Assembly: GCF_009711185.1 (NCBI RefSeq)
Contig: NZ_WMIF01000018.1
Span: 1 to 64,000, forward strand
DNA from: Paracoccus limosus
GTDB taxonomy: Bacteria > Pseudomonadota > Alphaproteobacteria > Rhodobacterales > Rhodobacteraceae
DNA: 64,000 nt
Direction of reading: 5' to 3'
The first letter of the stretch is position 1, and each line of letters opens with the position of its first letter. Shown one piece after another: positions 19,034-28,167 of the stretch. The notes below the pieces were generated by a model that was given only the letters and a program-made list of their open reading frames with translations, searched no databases and was not told the origin of the DNA. The translations under genes were made by a program, and so were the position numbers.

Positions 19034-20011
19034 TTACGCTCCCTGACTGGCGGTGGGGGTCCAGACCACCGAGGCGATGTCCAGCTTGCGCGGGATGATC
19101 CCCAGATCGTGGAAGGTGTCGGCCACCCCCTGCTCATAGGCGACATGTTTGGGCTCGACGAAGCCGATCAGGCCAAGATCGCTGCCCTTGCGGGTCAGGA
19201 ACCGCTGGACCACCGGCTGCGACAGGCCGGTTTCGCGGGCGAAGGTCGCAACGGTGCCGGGCAGATCGGCCTGCCCCTTTGCGCCCGCCTGCTGCACGGT
19301 CTTGACCAGCGTCGCGACCAGTTCGGGGTTGTCGCGGACGTAATCGCCATTGGCCGAGTAGAAATTGTAATCGGGCTCCAGCCCCTCGGTCGTGCTCAGC
19401 ACGCGGGTGTTGGGACGTTCCTGCGCCGCCGCGAAATAGGGATCCCAGATCGTCCAGGCCCCGATGGCGCCGGCGTCAAAGGCCGCGATGGCATCGGGCG
19501 GCGCCAGATCCTGCGGCTTGATGTCGTCCAAAGTCAGCCCGGCGGTGCCAAGCAGCCGGATCGTGGCGTAATGCGCCGAGCTGCCGCGCTTGAAGGCGAC
19601 CTTCTGGCCCTTCAGGTCGGCGATGCTCTGGATCGGCGAGTCCTTGGGCACCAGAATGGCATGCCCCTCGCGCGAGCCCTGCCCCGCGCCGACAAACAGC
19701 AGGTTGCCCCGCGCGGCATGGGCAAAGATCGGCGGCACGTTGCCGGTATAGCCGAAATCCAGCGCATTGGCCGACAGCGCCTCAAGTAGTGGCGGGCCCG
19801 AGGTGAACTCGGACCAGCTGACGCGGATACCCTTGTCGGCCAGCGCCTGTTCAAAGGCCTGCGAGCCCTTGACCAGCCCCAGAATGCCGCCCTTTTGCCA
19901 GCCGACGCGCAATTCGCGGGCGGGGGCCGCGCGCAGCAGTCCGGGCGTGGCCAGAGCGGCCAGACCCAGCCCAAGGGCCGCGCGACGCGAGAATGTGGTC
20001 TTGATGGTCAT
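19034..20011 (-). CDS. ssuA: Sulfonate ABC transporter substrate-binding protein SsuA
   Basis: A 325-residue periplasmic binding protein of the NMT1/SsuA family. The N-terminus has twin arginines (SRRAALGLGLAAL) and a signal peptide ending near residue 28. The family core includes ELRVGWQKGG and GQKVAFKRGSSAHY. I chose the ATG at 20011, which has AGGAG about 8 nt upstream. It delivers alkanesulfonates to SsuBC for use as a sulfur source. Confidence 0.9.
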   Translation of the reverse strand: MTIKTTFSRRAALGLGLAALATPGLLRAAPARELRVGWQKGGILGLVKGSQAFEQALADKGIRVSWSEFTSGPPLLEALSANALDFGYTGNVPPIFAHAARGNLLFVGAGQGSREGHAILVPKDSPIQSIADLKGQKVAFKRGSSAHYATIRLLGTAGLTLDDIKPQDLAPPDAIAAFDAGAIGAWTIWDPYFAAAQERPNTRVLSTTEGLEPDYNFYSANGDYVRDNPELVATLVKTVQQAGAKGQADLPGTVATFARETGLSQPVVQRFLTRKGSDLGLIGFVEPKHVAYEQGVADTFHDLGIIPRKLDIASVVWTPTASQGA

Positions 20012-20021
20012 GATCAGGCTC

Positions 20022-20609
20022 CTAAAGCGCGCGCAGGATCGGCGCGAACACGGCCGCATCGGGTTCCGAGGCGACGCGGGGGGAAAGGAAGGGCGCCAAC
20101 TGGCCCACGGCGCGGACCAGCCGGGCGCGGGTGGCCTCGCCCGCCAGCCGGGTGCCCAGAAAATCGCGCTCGGCGGCGTGAACGCCGGTCGCCAGCACCT
20201 GAGCGTCGAAATAGGCAAAAAGCGGGCGCAGGTGGTGTTCGATCATCAGCGCATGGCGGTCGCCGCCGCCGGTCGCGGCCAGCAGCACCGGCTTGCCGGC
20301 CAGAAGGCCCGGATCGATCAGATCCATGAGATGTTTGAACAGCCCGCCATAGCTGCCCTTTTCCACCGGGCTCGCGATGACCAGCGCATCGGCACGCAAA
20401 AGCGCGCTGACATGCACCAGCGCCTTGGGATCCAGATCGCCAAGGCTGCGGGCCGTCCCCAGCGAAGGGCCCAGATCGTTCAGGTCAAAGACATGGCTGG
20501 CGGCGCCGAAACGGGCGCTGGCCAGTCCGACGGCGGTTTCGACCAGCGCGCGGCTGCGCGAGGGCGTGGAAAGGCTGCCGGCAAAGCCGGTGATGTTCAG
20601 TCTGGGCAT
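20022..20609 (-). CDS. ssuE: NAD(P)H-dependent FMN reductase (SsuE/MsuE)
   Basis: A 195-residue flavodoxin-fold reductase that supplies reduced FMN to the monooxygenase SsuD. The N-terminal GSLSTPSRSRALVETA phosphate-binding loop and ASPVEKGSYGGLFKHLMD segment are typical of the SsuE/MsuE group. The ATG at 20609 has a GAGGC ribosome-binding site. It lies 10 nt upstream of ssuA. Confidence 0.9.
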   Translation of the reverse strand: MPRLNITGFAGSLSTPSRSRALVETAVGLASARFGAASHVFDLNDLGPSLGTARSLGDLDPKALVHVSALLRADALVIASPVEKGSYGGLFKHLMDLIDPGLLAGKPVLLAATGGGDRHALMIEHHLRPLFAYFDAQVLATGVHAAERDFLGTRLAGEATRARLVRAVGQLAPFLSPRVASEPDAAVFAPILRAL

Positions 20610-20631
20610 GAAGGCCTCGGATCTATCTGTG

Positions 20632-22056
20632 TCAGACGGTCCGCAGCTGGGACCGCGTAATGGGCGCCAGCATGGCGGCCCGGGCGATTTCGCGGGCGAT
20701 GTCCTTGGCCTGTGCCGCGCATTCCGGCGCACCGACCAATTCGCCCAGATGGCCCCGTGCCAGCGGCCCGGCGATCAGGATGCGGTCGCTGGCGCGACCC
20801 TCGGCATCAAGCGCCTTGCAACTGGCCGTGGTGGCCAGGCCAAGCCCCAGCGGACAGGGCGCGATCAGGCCCAGACGGGCCAGCGCGCCAAGCGCGGGGC
20901 TGGCGGCGATACATCGGTCCTGCGCCGGGCCGGTGGTCACGACCACGCGGTCAAAGACGGCCTGCCGCGCATCGGTGCGACCGCGCGGGCGCCAGTTGAC
21001 GAGGATGCCGGCATCGCCTGCCTCGGCGCGCAGCAGATGCCCGGCCAGAAATTGCAGCCGGCCTTGGGCGATCAGGCCCGCGATCACCGTTTCGGTCTGC
21101 GGCGGCAGGCGATAACGGTGCACGTCCCACCATGTCCGCGCATGCCGCAGCAGGCGGCGGCGGGCGTCCTCGGGCAGCGCGGTCCAGATCTCCTGACCCT
21201 GCGCGCGCAGCCGGTAGAACACCGCCTGCCAATCCTGCCCGCGCGCCTGTTCGTCGACGATGGCATGGCGCACGCGGCGCAAAAGGTCCGAGGCCTGACG
21301 GCTGGGCGGATCAAGGAAATCGGCGCTGCTGTCCTGTCCCCGCGGCCCCTGCCCGCGCGAGCGCAGCCCGCGGCGCGACAGGCAGGTGATGGCACCGCGA
21401 TGGCCCTGCCGGTCCAGCGTGGCGATGACATCGGCCGCCGACAGCGCCGCGCCAAGGATCAGCACGCGCGCATCCTGCGGCACTTCGGCCAGCCGGGCCT
21501 CGTCCTGCGGATCGGCGATCAGCGCCGGCTGGCCGCTGAGCCCGGCCAGAAGCTTGGGCAGGGCCGGTGCCGGATGGCCGGTCGCCAGCACCAGAAGCTC
21601 GGCCCGGATCCGGCTTTCGTCCGACAGGATCAGCACGAAGCTGCCGTCGCCCGCGCGTTCGATATCACTGACCCGCGCCCGGATATGGCGGATCGCGCCG
21701 CTGGCCAGATGCGGCGCCAGCCGGTCGGCCACATAGCTGCCGAACAGGCCCCGCTGCGGATAGATGTCGCCGCCCTCGGCCTGCGCATCGGGGGTCAGCC
21801 GCGCCGGATCGGCCTGCAGCCAGCTCAGGAAATCGCCGCGATCCTCGGGGTCGATCGACATGCGATGCGCCGGCACATTGATGCGATGCGCCGGATCGCG
21901 CGAGGAATAGGCCAGACCCCGCCCCAGTTCGGCGCGCGGCTCGACCACGGTGATCCGCGCCGGCAGGGCCATGCGGGCCAGTTGCCATGCCAGGCTGGCG
22001 CCGGTCAGGCCGCCGCCGATGATGACCACGCGCAGGGGCTGGGGAACCGAAGTCAT
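20632..22056 (-). CDS. FAD/NAD(P)-binding oxidoreductase of the sulfonate cluster
   Basis: A 474-residue protein of the FAD-NAD(P)-binding (PF13454-like) group. A dinucleotide-binding motif IIGGGLTGASLAWQLAR lies at about 12-28, and a second nucleotide-binding segment ILGAALSAADVIATLDRQG at about 195-213. NVPAHRMSIDPEDRGDFLSWL is characteristic of the group. It sits between ssuD and ssuE, with 4 nt to ssuD. It is presumably a flavin-dependent enzyme in sulfonate or sulfur-compound handling. The reaction is unknown, and the cluster already has SsuE to reduce flavin. Confidence 0.75.
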   Translation of the reverse strand: MTSVPQPLRVVIIGGGLTGASLAWQLARMALPARITVVEPRAELGRGLAYSSRDPAHRINVPAHRMSIDPEDRGDFLSWLQADPARLTPDAQAEGGDIYPQRGLFGSYVADRLAPHLASGAIRHIRARVSDIERAGDGSFVLILSDESRIRAELLVLATGHPAPALPKLLAGLSGQPALIADPQDEARLAEVPQDARVLILGAALSAADVIATLDRQGHRGAITCLSRRGLRSRGQGPRGQDSSADFLDPPSRQASDLLRRVRHAIVDEQARGQDWQAVFYRLRAQGQEIWTALPEDARRRLLRHARTWWDVHRYRLPPQTETVIAGLIAQGRLQFLAGHLLRAEAGDAGILVNWRPRGRTDARQAVFDRVVVTTGPAQDRCIAASPALGALARLGLIAPCPLGLGLATTASCKALDAEGRASDRILIAGPLARGHLGELVGAPECAAQAKDIAREIARAAMLAPITRSQLRTV

Positions 22057-22060
22057 CGGC

Positions 22061-23257
22061 TCAGCCCCCGGCGACCAGCACGGGGCGCTGCTGGCGGTTG
22101 TCGGGCCGGAACGGCCGGAAGTCATTGCCCACCGTCTCGCCGAACGGGTCTTGCGCGCTTTGGCGCGGCCGCGCCTGATCGCTGGCCAGAGGCAACAGCG
22201 GCAGCACCCGTTCGCCAAAACTGTAGGCCTCTTCCAGATGCGGATAGCCCGACAGGATAAAGCTGTCGATGCCGATGCGGCGGTATTCGTCGATGCGTTC
22301 GGCCACGGTCGCTGCATCGCCGACCAGCGCGGTGCCGGCGCCGCTGCGCACCAGACCGACGCCCGCCCAAAGGTTGGGGCTGATTTCCAGCCGGTCGCGG
22401 CGGCCACCATGCAGCGCGGCCATGCGGCGCTGGCCTTCGGAATCCATGCGGGCGAAATTGGCCTGCGCCTTGGCGATGGTTTCGTCATCGACACGGCTGA
22501 TCAGGCTGTTGGCGGCCTCCCAGGCTTCGGCGTTCGTATCCCGCACGATGACATGCAGGCGGATGCCAAAGCTCAGCTCGCGGCCCTCGGCTTCGGCCAG
22601 CCGGCGCACGGCCTCGACCTTGGCGCGGACCTGTTCGGGCGGCTCGCCCCAGGTCAGGTATTTGTCGACCTGCCTGGCCGCCACGCCGTTCGCCGCCTCG
22701 GAGGAGCCGCCGAAATACAGCGGCGGGCCGTTTTTCTGCACCGTCGGGAACAGCAGCTTGCCTTCGTCGATCTGCAGATGCTTGCCGTGGAAATTCACCG
22801 TCTCGCCGGCCAGAAGCGCCTTGTAGACGGTCAGGAATTCCTGCGTCACCTCATAGCGTTCCTCATGCGACAGATGGATGCCGTCGCCGGCATTTTCGAC
22901 CGGATCGCCGCCGGTGACGACATTGATCAGCACCCGCCCGCCCGAAAGCCGGTCCAGCGTCGCCGTCATCCGCGCCGCCAGCGTCGGCGATTGCAGGCCC
23001 GGACGCACCGCGACCAGAAACCGCAGCCGTTCGGTCTGCGAGGCCAGAGCCGCCGCCGTCACCCAGCTGTCCTCGCAACTGCGGCCCGTGGGCAAGAGCA
23101 CACCGTAATAGCCCAGCGAATCGGCGGCCTGCGCGATCTGGCGCAGATAGGGCAGATTGACCGCGCGCGCCCCTTCCGAGGTGCCAAGGAACCGGCTGTC
23201 GCCATGCGTCGGCAAGAACCAGAAAACGCGGATGCTTTCGGGGATTGCGGTGCTCAT
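22061..23257 (-). CDS. ssuD: FMNH2-dependent alkanesulfonate monooxygenase SsuD
   Basis: A 398-residue bacterial-luciferase-family monooxygenase that splits alkanesulfonates into aldehyde and sulfite using O2 and FMNH2. Family segments: [16 protein letters not shown] near the N-terminus, [12 protein letters not shown], and [13 protein letters not shown] near the C-terminus. The ATG at 23257 has AGAGGA upstream, and a longer frame start lies in the promoter region. It is the first gene of the ssu unit. Confidence 0.95.
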   Translation of the reverse strand: MSTAIPESIRVFWFLPTHGDSRFLGTSEGARAVNLPYLRQIAQAADSLGYYGVLLPTGRSCEDSWVTAAALASQTERLRFLVAVRPGLQSPTLAARMTATLDRLSGGRVLINVVTGGDPVENAGDGIHLSHEERYEVTQEFLTVYKALLAGETVNFHGKHLQIDEGKLLFPTVQKNGPPLYFGGSSEAANGVAARQVDKYLTWGEPPEQVRAKVEAVRRLAEAEGRELSFGIRLHVIVRDTNAEAWEAANSLISRVDDETIAKAQANFARMDSEGQRRMAALHGGRRDRLEISPNLWAGVGLVRSGAGTALVGDAATVAERIDEYRRIGIDSFILSGYPHLEEAYSFGERVLPLLPLASDQARPRQSAQDPFGETVGNDFRPFRPDNRQQRPVLVAGG

Positions 23258-23670
23258 CTGACAGTCCTCTTTCGCTCGGGGCGCGGCAATCGGCGGGCCG
23301 CGTCTCTCTGTCGCCACAATACACGTAAACACGATTGGATATATAGTCATTTAACACCGGACGGCGAAAAAGGCGGATTTCCTACCCGGTCCTGCCCATG
23401 CGGGAAGCATCTTCCCCGCGCCGGGGCCGGAACAGAGCATTGATCCCGCCGCCGCCCATCTGGCAGAACGGTGCGCGGGAAAGCGGGCAAATCCCGAGGC
23501 TTGCGCGCCATCGCCCGCGCGGGGGCCCTGCGCGGGCCAGTGCGGGCCTGCCCGTTTGCCGGGCAATCGCCGAGGACCCAGCAGACATGGAAACGCCCCG
23601 GCTGCCGGGCGTGGCAGATCCGGGGCGCGACGCAGCCGGGCGGATGGGCCCGGCTGCGGGTCAGGGGGGC
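23258..23670. other. Intergenic region: ssu promoter side and matB 3' hairpins
   Basis: No gene is supported in these 413 bp. The left part contains an AT-rich island (about 23312-23358, with TATATA at about 23340-23345) that is a reasonable promoter zone for minus-strand ssuD. The right part holds two strong adjacent hairpins just past the matB stop. Short open frames on both strands here have no recognisable features. Confidence 0.6.
23595..23658 (-). terminator. Two adjacent hairpins downstream of matB
   Basis: Hairpin A pairs CGCAGCCGGGC (23631-23641) with GCCCGGCTGCG (23648-23658), an 11-bp perfect stem with a 6-nt loop, starting 12 nt after the matB stop. Hairpin B pairs GCCCCGGCTGCC (23595-23606) with GGCAG (613-617) and CCGGGGC (620-626), interrupted by two bases. 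Neither has a T-run, so they may act as Rho-assisted or bidirectional terminators, or as 3'-end stabilisers. Confidence 0.5.
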
Positions 23671-25185
23671 TCAGCCGTCGTAAAGCCCGGCAAAGCGGTC
23701 GCGCAGCAGGTTCTTTTGCACCTTGCCCATGGTATTGCGCGGCAGTTCCTCGACAAAAAGCACGCGCTTGGGCTGTTTGAAGCGGGCGAGCCGGTCCTGC
23801 AGGGGGGCAAGCACCTCGGCCTCGGTCAGCGCCGGTGTGCCGCTGGGCACCACCACCGCCGTCACCCCCTCACCCAGATCGCCATGCGGCAGACCGATCA
23901 CCGCGCTTTCGGTGACGCCGGGCAGAGCGTCGATCTCGGTCTCGATCTCCTTGGGATAGACGTTGTAGCCGCCGGTGATGATCAGGTCCTTGCCGCGCCC
24001 GACGATATGCAGATAGCCGGCCTCGTCGAATTTCCCCAGATCGCCGGTGATGAAAAACCCGTTCGCGCGCAGCTCGGCGGCGGTCTTTTCGGGCATCTGC
24101 CAATAGCCCTTGAAGACGTTCGGGCCGCGCACCTCGACCATGCCGATCTCGCCCTGCGGCAGCTCGGCGCCGGTCTCGGGATCGGTTACGATGATCTCGG
24201 TTCCGGGCAGCGCCATGCCGACCGTGCCCGCGACCCGCGCCCCCTCATAGGGGTTCGAGCTGTTCATATTGGTTTCGGTCATGCCATAGCGTTCAAGGAT
24301 GGCGTGGCCGGTGCGGGCCTGCCATTCGCGATGGGTTTCCGCCGGAAGCGGCGCCGAACCCGAAACGAAGAGCCGCATTGCGGCGGTCTTGTCGCGGTCC
24401 AGCGCCGGTTCCTGCAACAGCCGGACATAGAATGTCGGCACGCCCATCAGCACAGTCGCCCGATCCATCAGCGCCATGATCCGCGCCGGATCGAACTTCG
24501 GCAGAAAGATCATCGAGGCGCCCGAGAACAGCGTGATGTTCGTCGCGACGAACAGGCCATGGGTGTGAAAGATCGGCAGCGCATGGATCAGCAGGTCATC
24601 CGCCGAATAGCGCCACGCCTCGCGCAGCGCCAAGGTGTTCGAGACCAGATTGCCATGCGTCAGCATCGCGCCCTTGGAGCGCCCCGTGGTGCCCGAGGTA
24701 TAAAGCAGCGCCGCCAGATCGTCGGCCGCGCGCGGCACGGTGGCAAACCCCTCGGGGGCAGCCTCTGCCGCCTCGGTCAGGCTGCCCTGCCCGCCGGCAT
24801 CCAGCGTCATCAGCCGCGCGCCGGCCTCGGCGGCAATCGGGGCCAGCGTCTCGGCCCGGGCCGGGTCGCAGACAAAGACCCGGGGCCGGGCGTCGCCGAC
24901 GAAATAGCCGACCTCGGCCGGGGTATAGGCGGTATTCAGCGGCAAGAACACCGCCCCCGCCCGCACTGTCGCAAGGTAAAGGATGATCGCCTCGACCGAT
25001 TTCTCGACCTGCACCGCAACGCGGTCGCCGGGCTGGACGCCAAGGGCCAGCAGCGCATTGGCCATGCGCCCGGTGCGCGCCACCAGATCGCCATAGCCGA
25101 TGCGCCGGCCATCCGGGGTCTCGATCGCGGTGGCGGCGGGATCGGTAATGCCGGCCTCCAGAATATCGAACAGGTTCTCGCTCAT
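23671..25185 (-). CDS. matB: Malonyl-CoA synthetase
   Basis: A 504-residue acyl-adenylate-forming enzyme that makes malonyl-CoA from malonate, CoA and ATP. Motifs: LLYTSGTTGRSKGAMLTH (P-loop), YGMTETNMNSSNPYEG (substrate region typical of MatB), GELPQ-type hinge, TGDLGKFDEAGY and the C-terminal catalytic Lys region NTMGKVQKN. It is the last gene of the malonate unit, 15 nt after matA. It works with MatA and MatC to turn imported malonate into acetyl-CoA. Confidence 0.93.
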   Translation of the reverse strand: MSENLFDILEAGITDPAATAIETPDGRRIGYGDLVARTGRMANALLALGVQPGDRVAVQVEKSVEAIILYLATVRAGAVFLPLNTAYTPAEVGYFVGDARPRVFVCDPARAETLAPIAAEAGARLMTLDAGGQGSLTEAAEAAPEGFATVPRAADDLAALLYTSGTTGRSKGAMLTHGNLVSNTLALREAWRYSADDLLIHALPIFHTHGLFVATNITLFSGASMIFLPKFDPARIMALMDRATVLMGVPTFYVRLLQEPALDRDKTAAMRLFVSGSAPLPAETHREWQARTGHAILERYGMTETNMNSSNPYEGARVAGTVGMALPGTEIIVTDPETGAELPQGEIGMVEVRGPNVFKGYWQMPEKTAAELRANGFFITGDLGKFDEAGYLHIVGRGKDLIITGGYNVYPKEIETEIDALPGVTESAVIGLPHGDLGEGVTAVVVPSGTPALTEAEVLAPLQDRLARFKQPKRVLFVEELPRNTMGKVQKNLLRDRFAGLYDG

Positions 25186-25200
25186 GACTTCCCCTCCAGT

Positions 25201-26580
25201 TCAGGCCGCCGGCAACAGGCGCCTGACATCCTCCGAGGCGGCCACCGCGCCGCGCTCGGCAAAACCCTCGTGATTGGCCTCGATCCGGTCGAGGTCGTAA
25301 AGATAGTTCACCATCATCCCATGCGATTGCTGCACCCCCTTGGCCGAGACATCGCCAAGATAATCCAGCCGCTCCAGCCGGGCGCCATTGCCCAGATGGA
25401 AACGCGCCACCGGGTCGATCACCCGGCCACGTCCGTCGCGGGCGCGCAGGAAATAGGTGGCGGCTGCCGCCAGCAGCGGCGCGCGCAGCGCCTCGGCGCG
25501 GACGGGATCGTCCTGCCAGCCCGGCTCGTCCAGCAGCGCCAGCGCGATGCGCTGTTCGGCATCCAGCATCCCCAAGGCCGGATCGGCCCGCGCCTCGGCC
25601 AACCATGTGGCAAAGCCCGGCACCGGCGACAGGGTGACGAAGGTGCGGATATTGGGCAGTTCCGCCTTCAGCTCGCCCACCACCTGCTTGATCAGGAAAT
25701 TGCCAAAGGACACGCCGGCCAGCCCGCGCTGCGTATTCGAGATCGAATAGAACACCGCCGTATCGGCATCCTCGGCCGCGATCGGCTGGCGGGCAAGGTC
25801 CAGAAGATCGGCGACATTGTCCGGGATGGCGCGGGTCAGCGCCACCTCGACAAAGATCAGCGGCTCATCGACCAGCTGCGGATGGAAAAACCCGTAGCAG
25901 CGCCGGTCCGTAGGCTCCAGCCGGTTGCGCAGATCGTCCCAGTTCTGGATCGCATGCACGGCCTCATAGCGGATGATCTTGGCCAGAACCGCCGCCGGGG
26001 TGTTCCAGTCGATATGGCGCAGGCCCAGAAAGCCGCGGTTGAACCAGGACGAAAACAGATGCGCGAAATCGCTGTCGACCCGGCGCAGGGCCGGCGTGTC
26101 GCGCAGATGGCGCAGGCATTCCTCGCGCATGCGCACCAGCGCCGCCGTGCCGCCCGGCGCAAGGTTCAGCCGTCGGAACAGTTCTTGCCGGCGGGGTTCC
26201 GAGGCGGCGTGCAGCGCCTCGATGGCATCGGCCCCGCCCGCATCGCGCGAAAGCGCGGCCAGCGCCTGCTCGACACGGGTGGCATCGGGGCCGAAACGCT
26301 CGGCAAGGTTTTGCAAGAAGGCCAGCCGCGCCCCGGCATCGGCCCGGTCAAAGGCCGCCAGCAGCTCGGCTGCGATGGCGCTGCCCGAGGCCTCGCCCCG
26401 GCGCGACAGCAGCGCCTCGGCCAGTTCGGACAGGTTGGGCGCCTCGACCGGCGGGCTGCCGGCGTCGCGGCGGCCCCACAGCCGCCGGGTGCGGTCGGTC
26501 AGCGTCTCGAACAGCTCGGCCAGAAAGGCCGGCCGGCTTTGGCGCTGCGAGTCTCGCGGAGATTCTGCGGTCTTCATCAT
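25201..26580 (-). CDS. matA: Malonyl-CoA decarboxylase
   Basis: A 459-residue malonyl-CoA decarboxylase (MCD family) that converts malonyl-CoA to acetyl-CoA and CO2. The N-terminal half is helical. The C-terminal GNAT-like catalytic half carries the family segments FFHPQLVDEPLIFVEVALT, SNTQRGLAGVSFGNFLIKQV, TLSPVPGF and YLYDLDRIEANHEGF. The ATG at 26580 follows GGAGG by 5 nt; a second ATG is the next codon. Confidence 0.93.
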   Translation of the reverse strand: MMKTAESPRDSQRQSRPAFLAELFETLTDRTRRLWGRRDAGSPPVEAPNLSELAEALLSRRGEASGSAIAAELLAAFDRADAGARLAFLQNLAERFGPDATRVEQALAALSRDAGGADAIEALHAASEPRRQELFRRLNLAPGGTAALVRMREECLRHLRDTPALRRVDSDFAHLFSSWFNRGFLGLRHIDWNTPAAVLAKIIRYEAVHAIQNWDDLRNRLEPTDRRCYGFFHPQLVDEPLIFVEVALTRAIPDNVADLLDLARQPIAAEDADTAVFYSISNTQRGLAGVSFGNFLIKQVVGELKAELPNIRTFVTLSPVPGFATWLAEARADPALGMLDAEQRIALALLDEPGWQDDPVRAEALRAPLLAAAATYFLRARDGRGRVIDPVARFHLGNGARLERLDYLGDVSAKGVQQSHGMMVNYLYDLDRIEANHEGFAERGAVAASEDVRRLLPAA

Positions 26581-26612
26581 TCGGGCCTCCTGACGGGTTC
26601 AGGCCGCGGGCG

Positions 26613-27995
26613 TCAGCCCGGCAGCACGACAAAGATCAGCCACAGCACCACCGGAGCCACGACGGTCACCAGCGCGCCATAGCCCAGCAGTTTGCGGAAG
26701 AACGCCTGCTTGTCGACCCCGGTGGCATTGGCCAGCACCAGTGCACCATTGGTCGAAAACGGGCTGACGTCCACGATGGTCGAGGCGACCGCCATGCCGG
26801 CGATGAAACCGATGGCACTGACCCCGGTGCCCGCCTGCAGAAACGGCACCGCCAGCGGGATCAACGAGCCCAGCACCGCCGTGGACGAGGCAAAGGCCGA
26901 CACCACCGCGCCGACAAAGAACAGCACCAGCGCCGCCAGCAGGGGCGAGGCCATGCCCGCGACGCTGTCGCCGACAAAGTCGATAGTGCCCATATGTTCC
27001 AGCACCGCGACATAGGTCGAAACGCCGGTGATCAGCATGATCTCGGGCCATGCCACCTGCGCCATGGCGCGTTTCTGCATGGTGGGCGCCCAAAGCGCCA
27101 GCGCAAGGCCGATGGTCAGCGCGACAAAGCCGATGTCCAGATTGAAGGCCAGAACCAGCACCGCCAGCGCGACCAGCCCGCCCAGCGTGAAGATCTGATA
27201 CAGCGTGCCCTCGGGCTCATTGCCCTCTTCGACCTCGGCCACCAGCTTGTTCGAACTGCCGCCGCCCTCGGCACCGATGCGGCGCGACAGGGCCTCGGCC
27301 TCGCTGTCGCCAAAGATCTGCGGGCCGGTGGCCGGACGCGCGATCTCGATATGCGGGACGTTGACGGTGACCGGGCCATCGCTGCGCATCGCCATCAGCT
27401 TGCGCCCGCCCAGCACCATGAACAGGATCAGCGCGACGCCCGCGTTGACAAAGAAGCTGGCGGCGAATGTCGCCATCTCGTTCAGCGGCAGGCCGGCCTT
27501 GGCCACGACGCCATTGGTGATGCCGCCGTAGATGCTGATCGGCGAAAAGCCCCCGGCCTGCGCGCCATGCACCACCATCATCCCCATCAGCATGGGCGAG
27601 ATGTGGTAGCGAAAGGCAAACCCCAGCGCGATGGGCGCGACGATGGCGACGGCGCCGGGGCTGACCGCGCCCACCGCCGTCAGCATGGCCGAGATGCCGA
27701 ACATGATCCACGGAATCGCCGCGATCCGCCCCTTGACCGCGCGCACCGCCATGCGCACCAGCCAGTCGATGGTGCCGTTGTTCTGCGCCAGCGCAAACAG
27801 CCATGTAATGCCGACCAGCGTCAGGAACAGCCCGCCCGGAAAGCCGGCGATGATTTCCTTGCTGGTCTGGCCGGCCATCAGCGTGCCGACCAGAAAGGCG
27901 CCGACGAAGGCCAGCACGCCCATGTTGATCGGCCAGATCGTGGCCACGACGAACATCGCCACAAGGGCGTAAATCGAAATCAGATGCGGGGTCAT
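26613..27995 (-). CDS. matC: Malonate transporter MatC
   Basis: A 460-residue integral membrane carrier of the dicarboxylate carrier MatC family, with about 11-12 hydrophobic segments. A hydrophilic loop at about 215-260 (GGGSSNKLVAEVEEGNEPEG) splits it into two halves. Repeated proline/glycine segments such as GFSPISIYGGITN and STIVDVSPFSTNGAL, one per half, are typical of this superfamily. It is the first gene of the malonate unit, divergent from matR. Confidence 0.9.
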   Translation of the reverse strand: MTPHLISIYALVAMFVVATIWPINMGVLAFVGAFLVGTLMAGQTSKEIIAGFPGGLFLTLVGITWLFALAQNNGTIDWLVRMAVRAVKGRIAAIPWIMFGISAMLTAVGAVSPGAVAIVAPIALGFAFRYHISPMLMGMMVVHGAQAGGFSPISIYGGITNGVVAKAGLPLNEMATFAASFFVNAGVALILFMVLGGRKLMAMRSDGPVTVNVPHIEIARPATGPQIFGDSEAEALSRRIGAEGGGSSNKLVAEVEEGNEPEGTLYQIFTLGGLVALAVLVLAFNLDIGFVALTIGLALALWAPTMQKRAMAQVAWPEIMLITGVSTYVAVLEHMGTIDFVGDSVAGMASPLLAALVLFFVGAVVSAFASSTAVLGSLIPLAVPFLQAGTGVSAIGFIAGMAVASTIVDVSPFSTNGALVLANATGVDKQAFFRKLLGYGALVTVVAPVVLWLIFVVLPG

Positions 27996-28088
27996 GCGCG
28001 GCTCCTCCTGCTTGCAACATTCCCGACGATCCGCCGCCCTCCCAAGCGGGCGAATCCTCCCCAGCCTCGTTATACGCTTGCGTGGCCT

Positions 28089-28102
28089 TGTTGTATATAA
28101 CA
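28089..28102. promoter_or_regulatory. Putative MatR operator between matC and matR
   Basis: TGTTGTATATAACA is a near-perfect 14-bp palindrome (one mismatched pair) in the 172-bp divergent region. FCD-type GntR regulators often bind short TTGTATACAA-like sites, and the Rhizobium MatR site, as I recall it, has a similar core. It lies 66 nt upstream of matR and 94 nt upstream of matC. Confidence 0.55.
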
Positions 28103-28167
28103 GATGCCGATATGGATATTTGCTTCGGGCATGGCTAGATTGCGCCAAAGGGCGACCGGGGGCGGGG

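Noticed and set aside
23398..26682. A 1094-codon plus-strand open frame opposite matA and matB
   Set aside because: Low-complexity His/Gln/Gly/Arg composition and full overlap with well-recognised genes; shadow frame.
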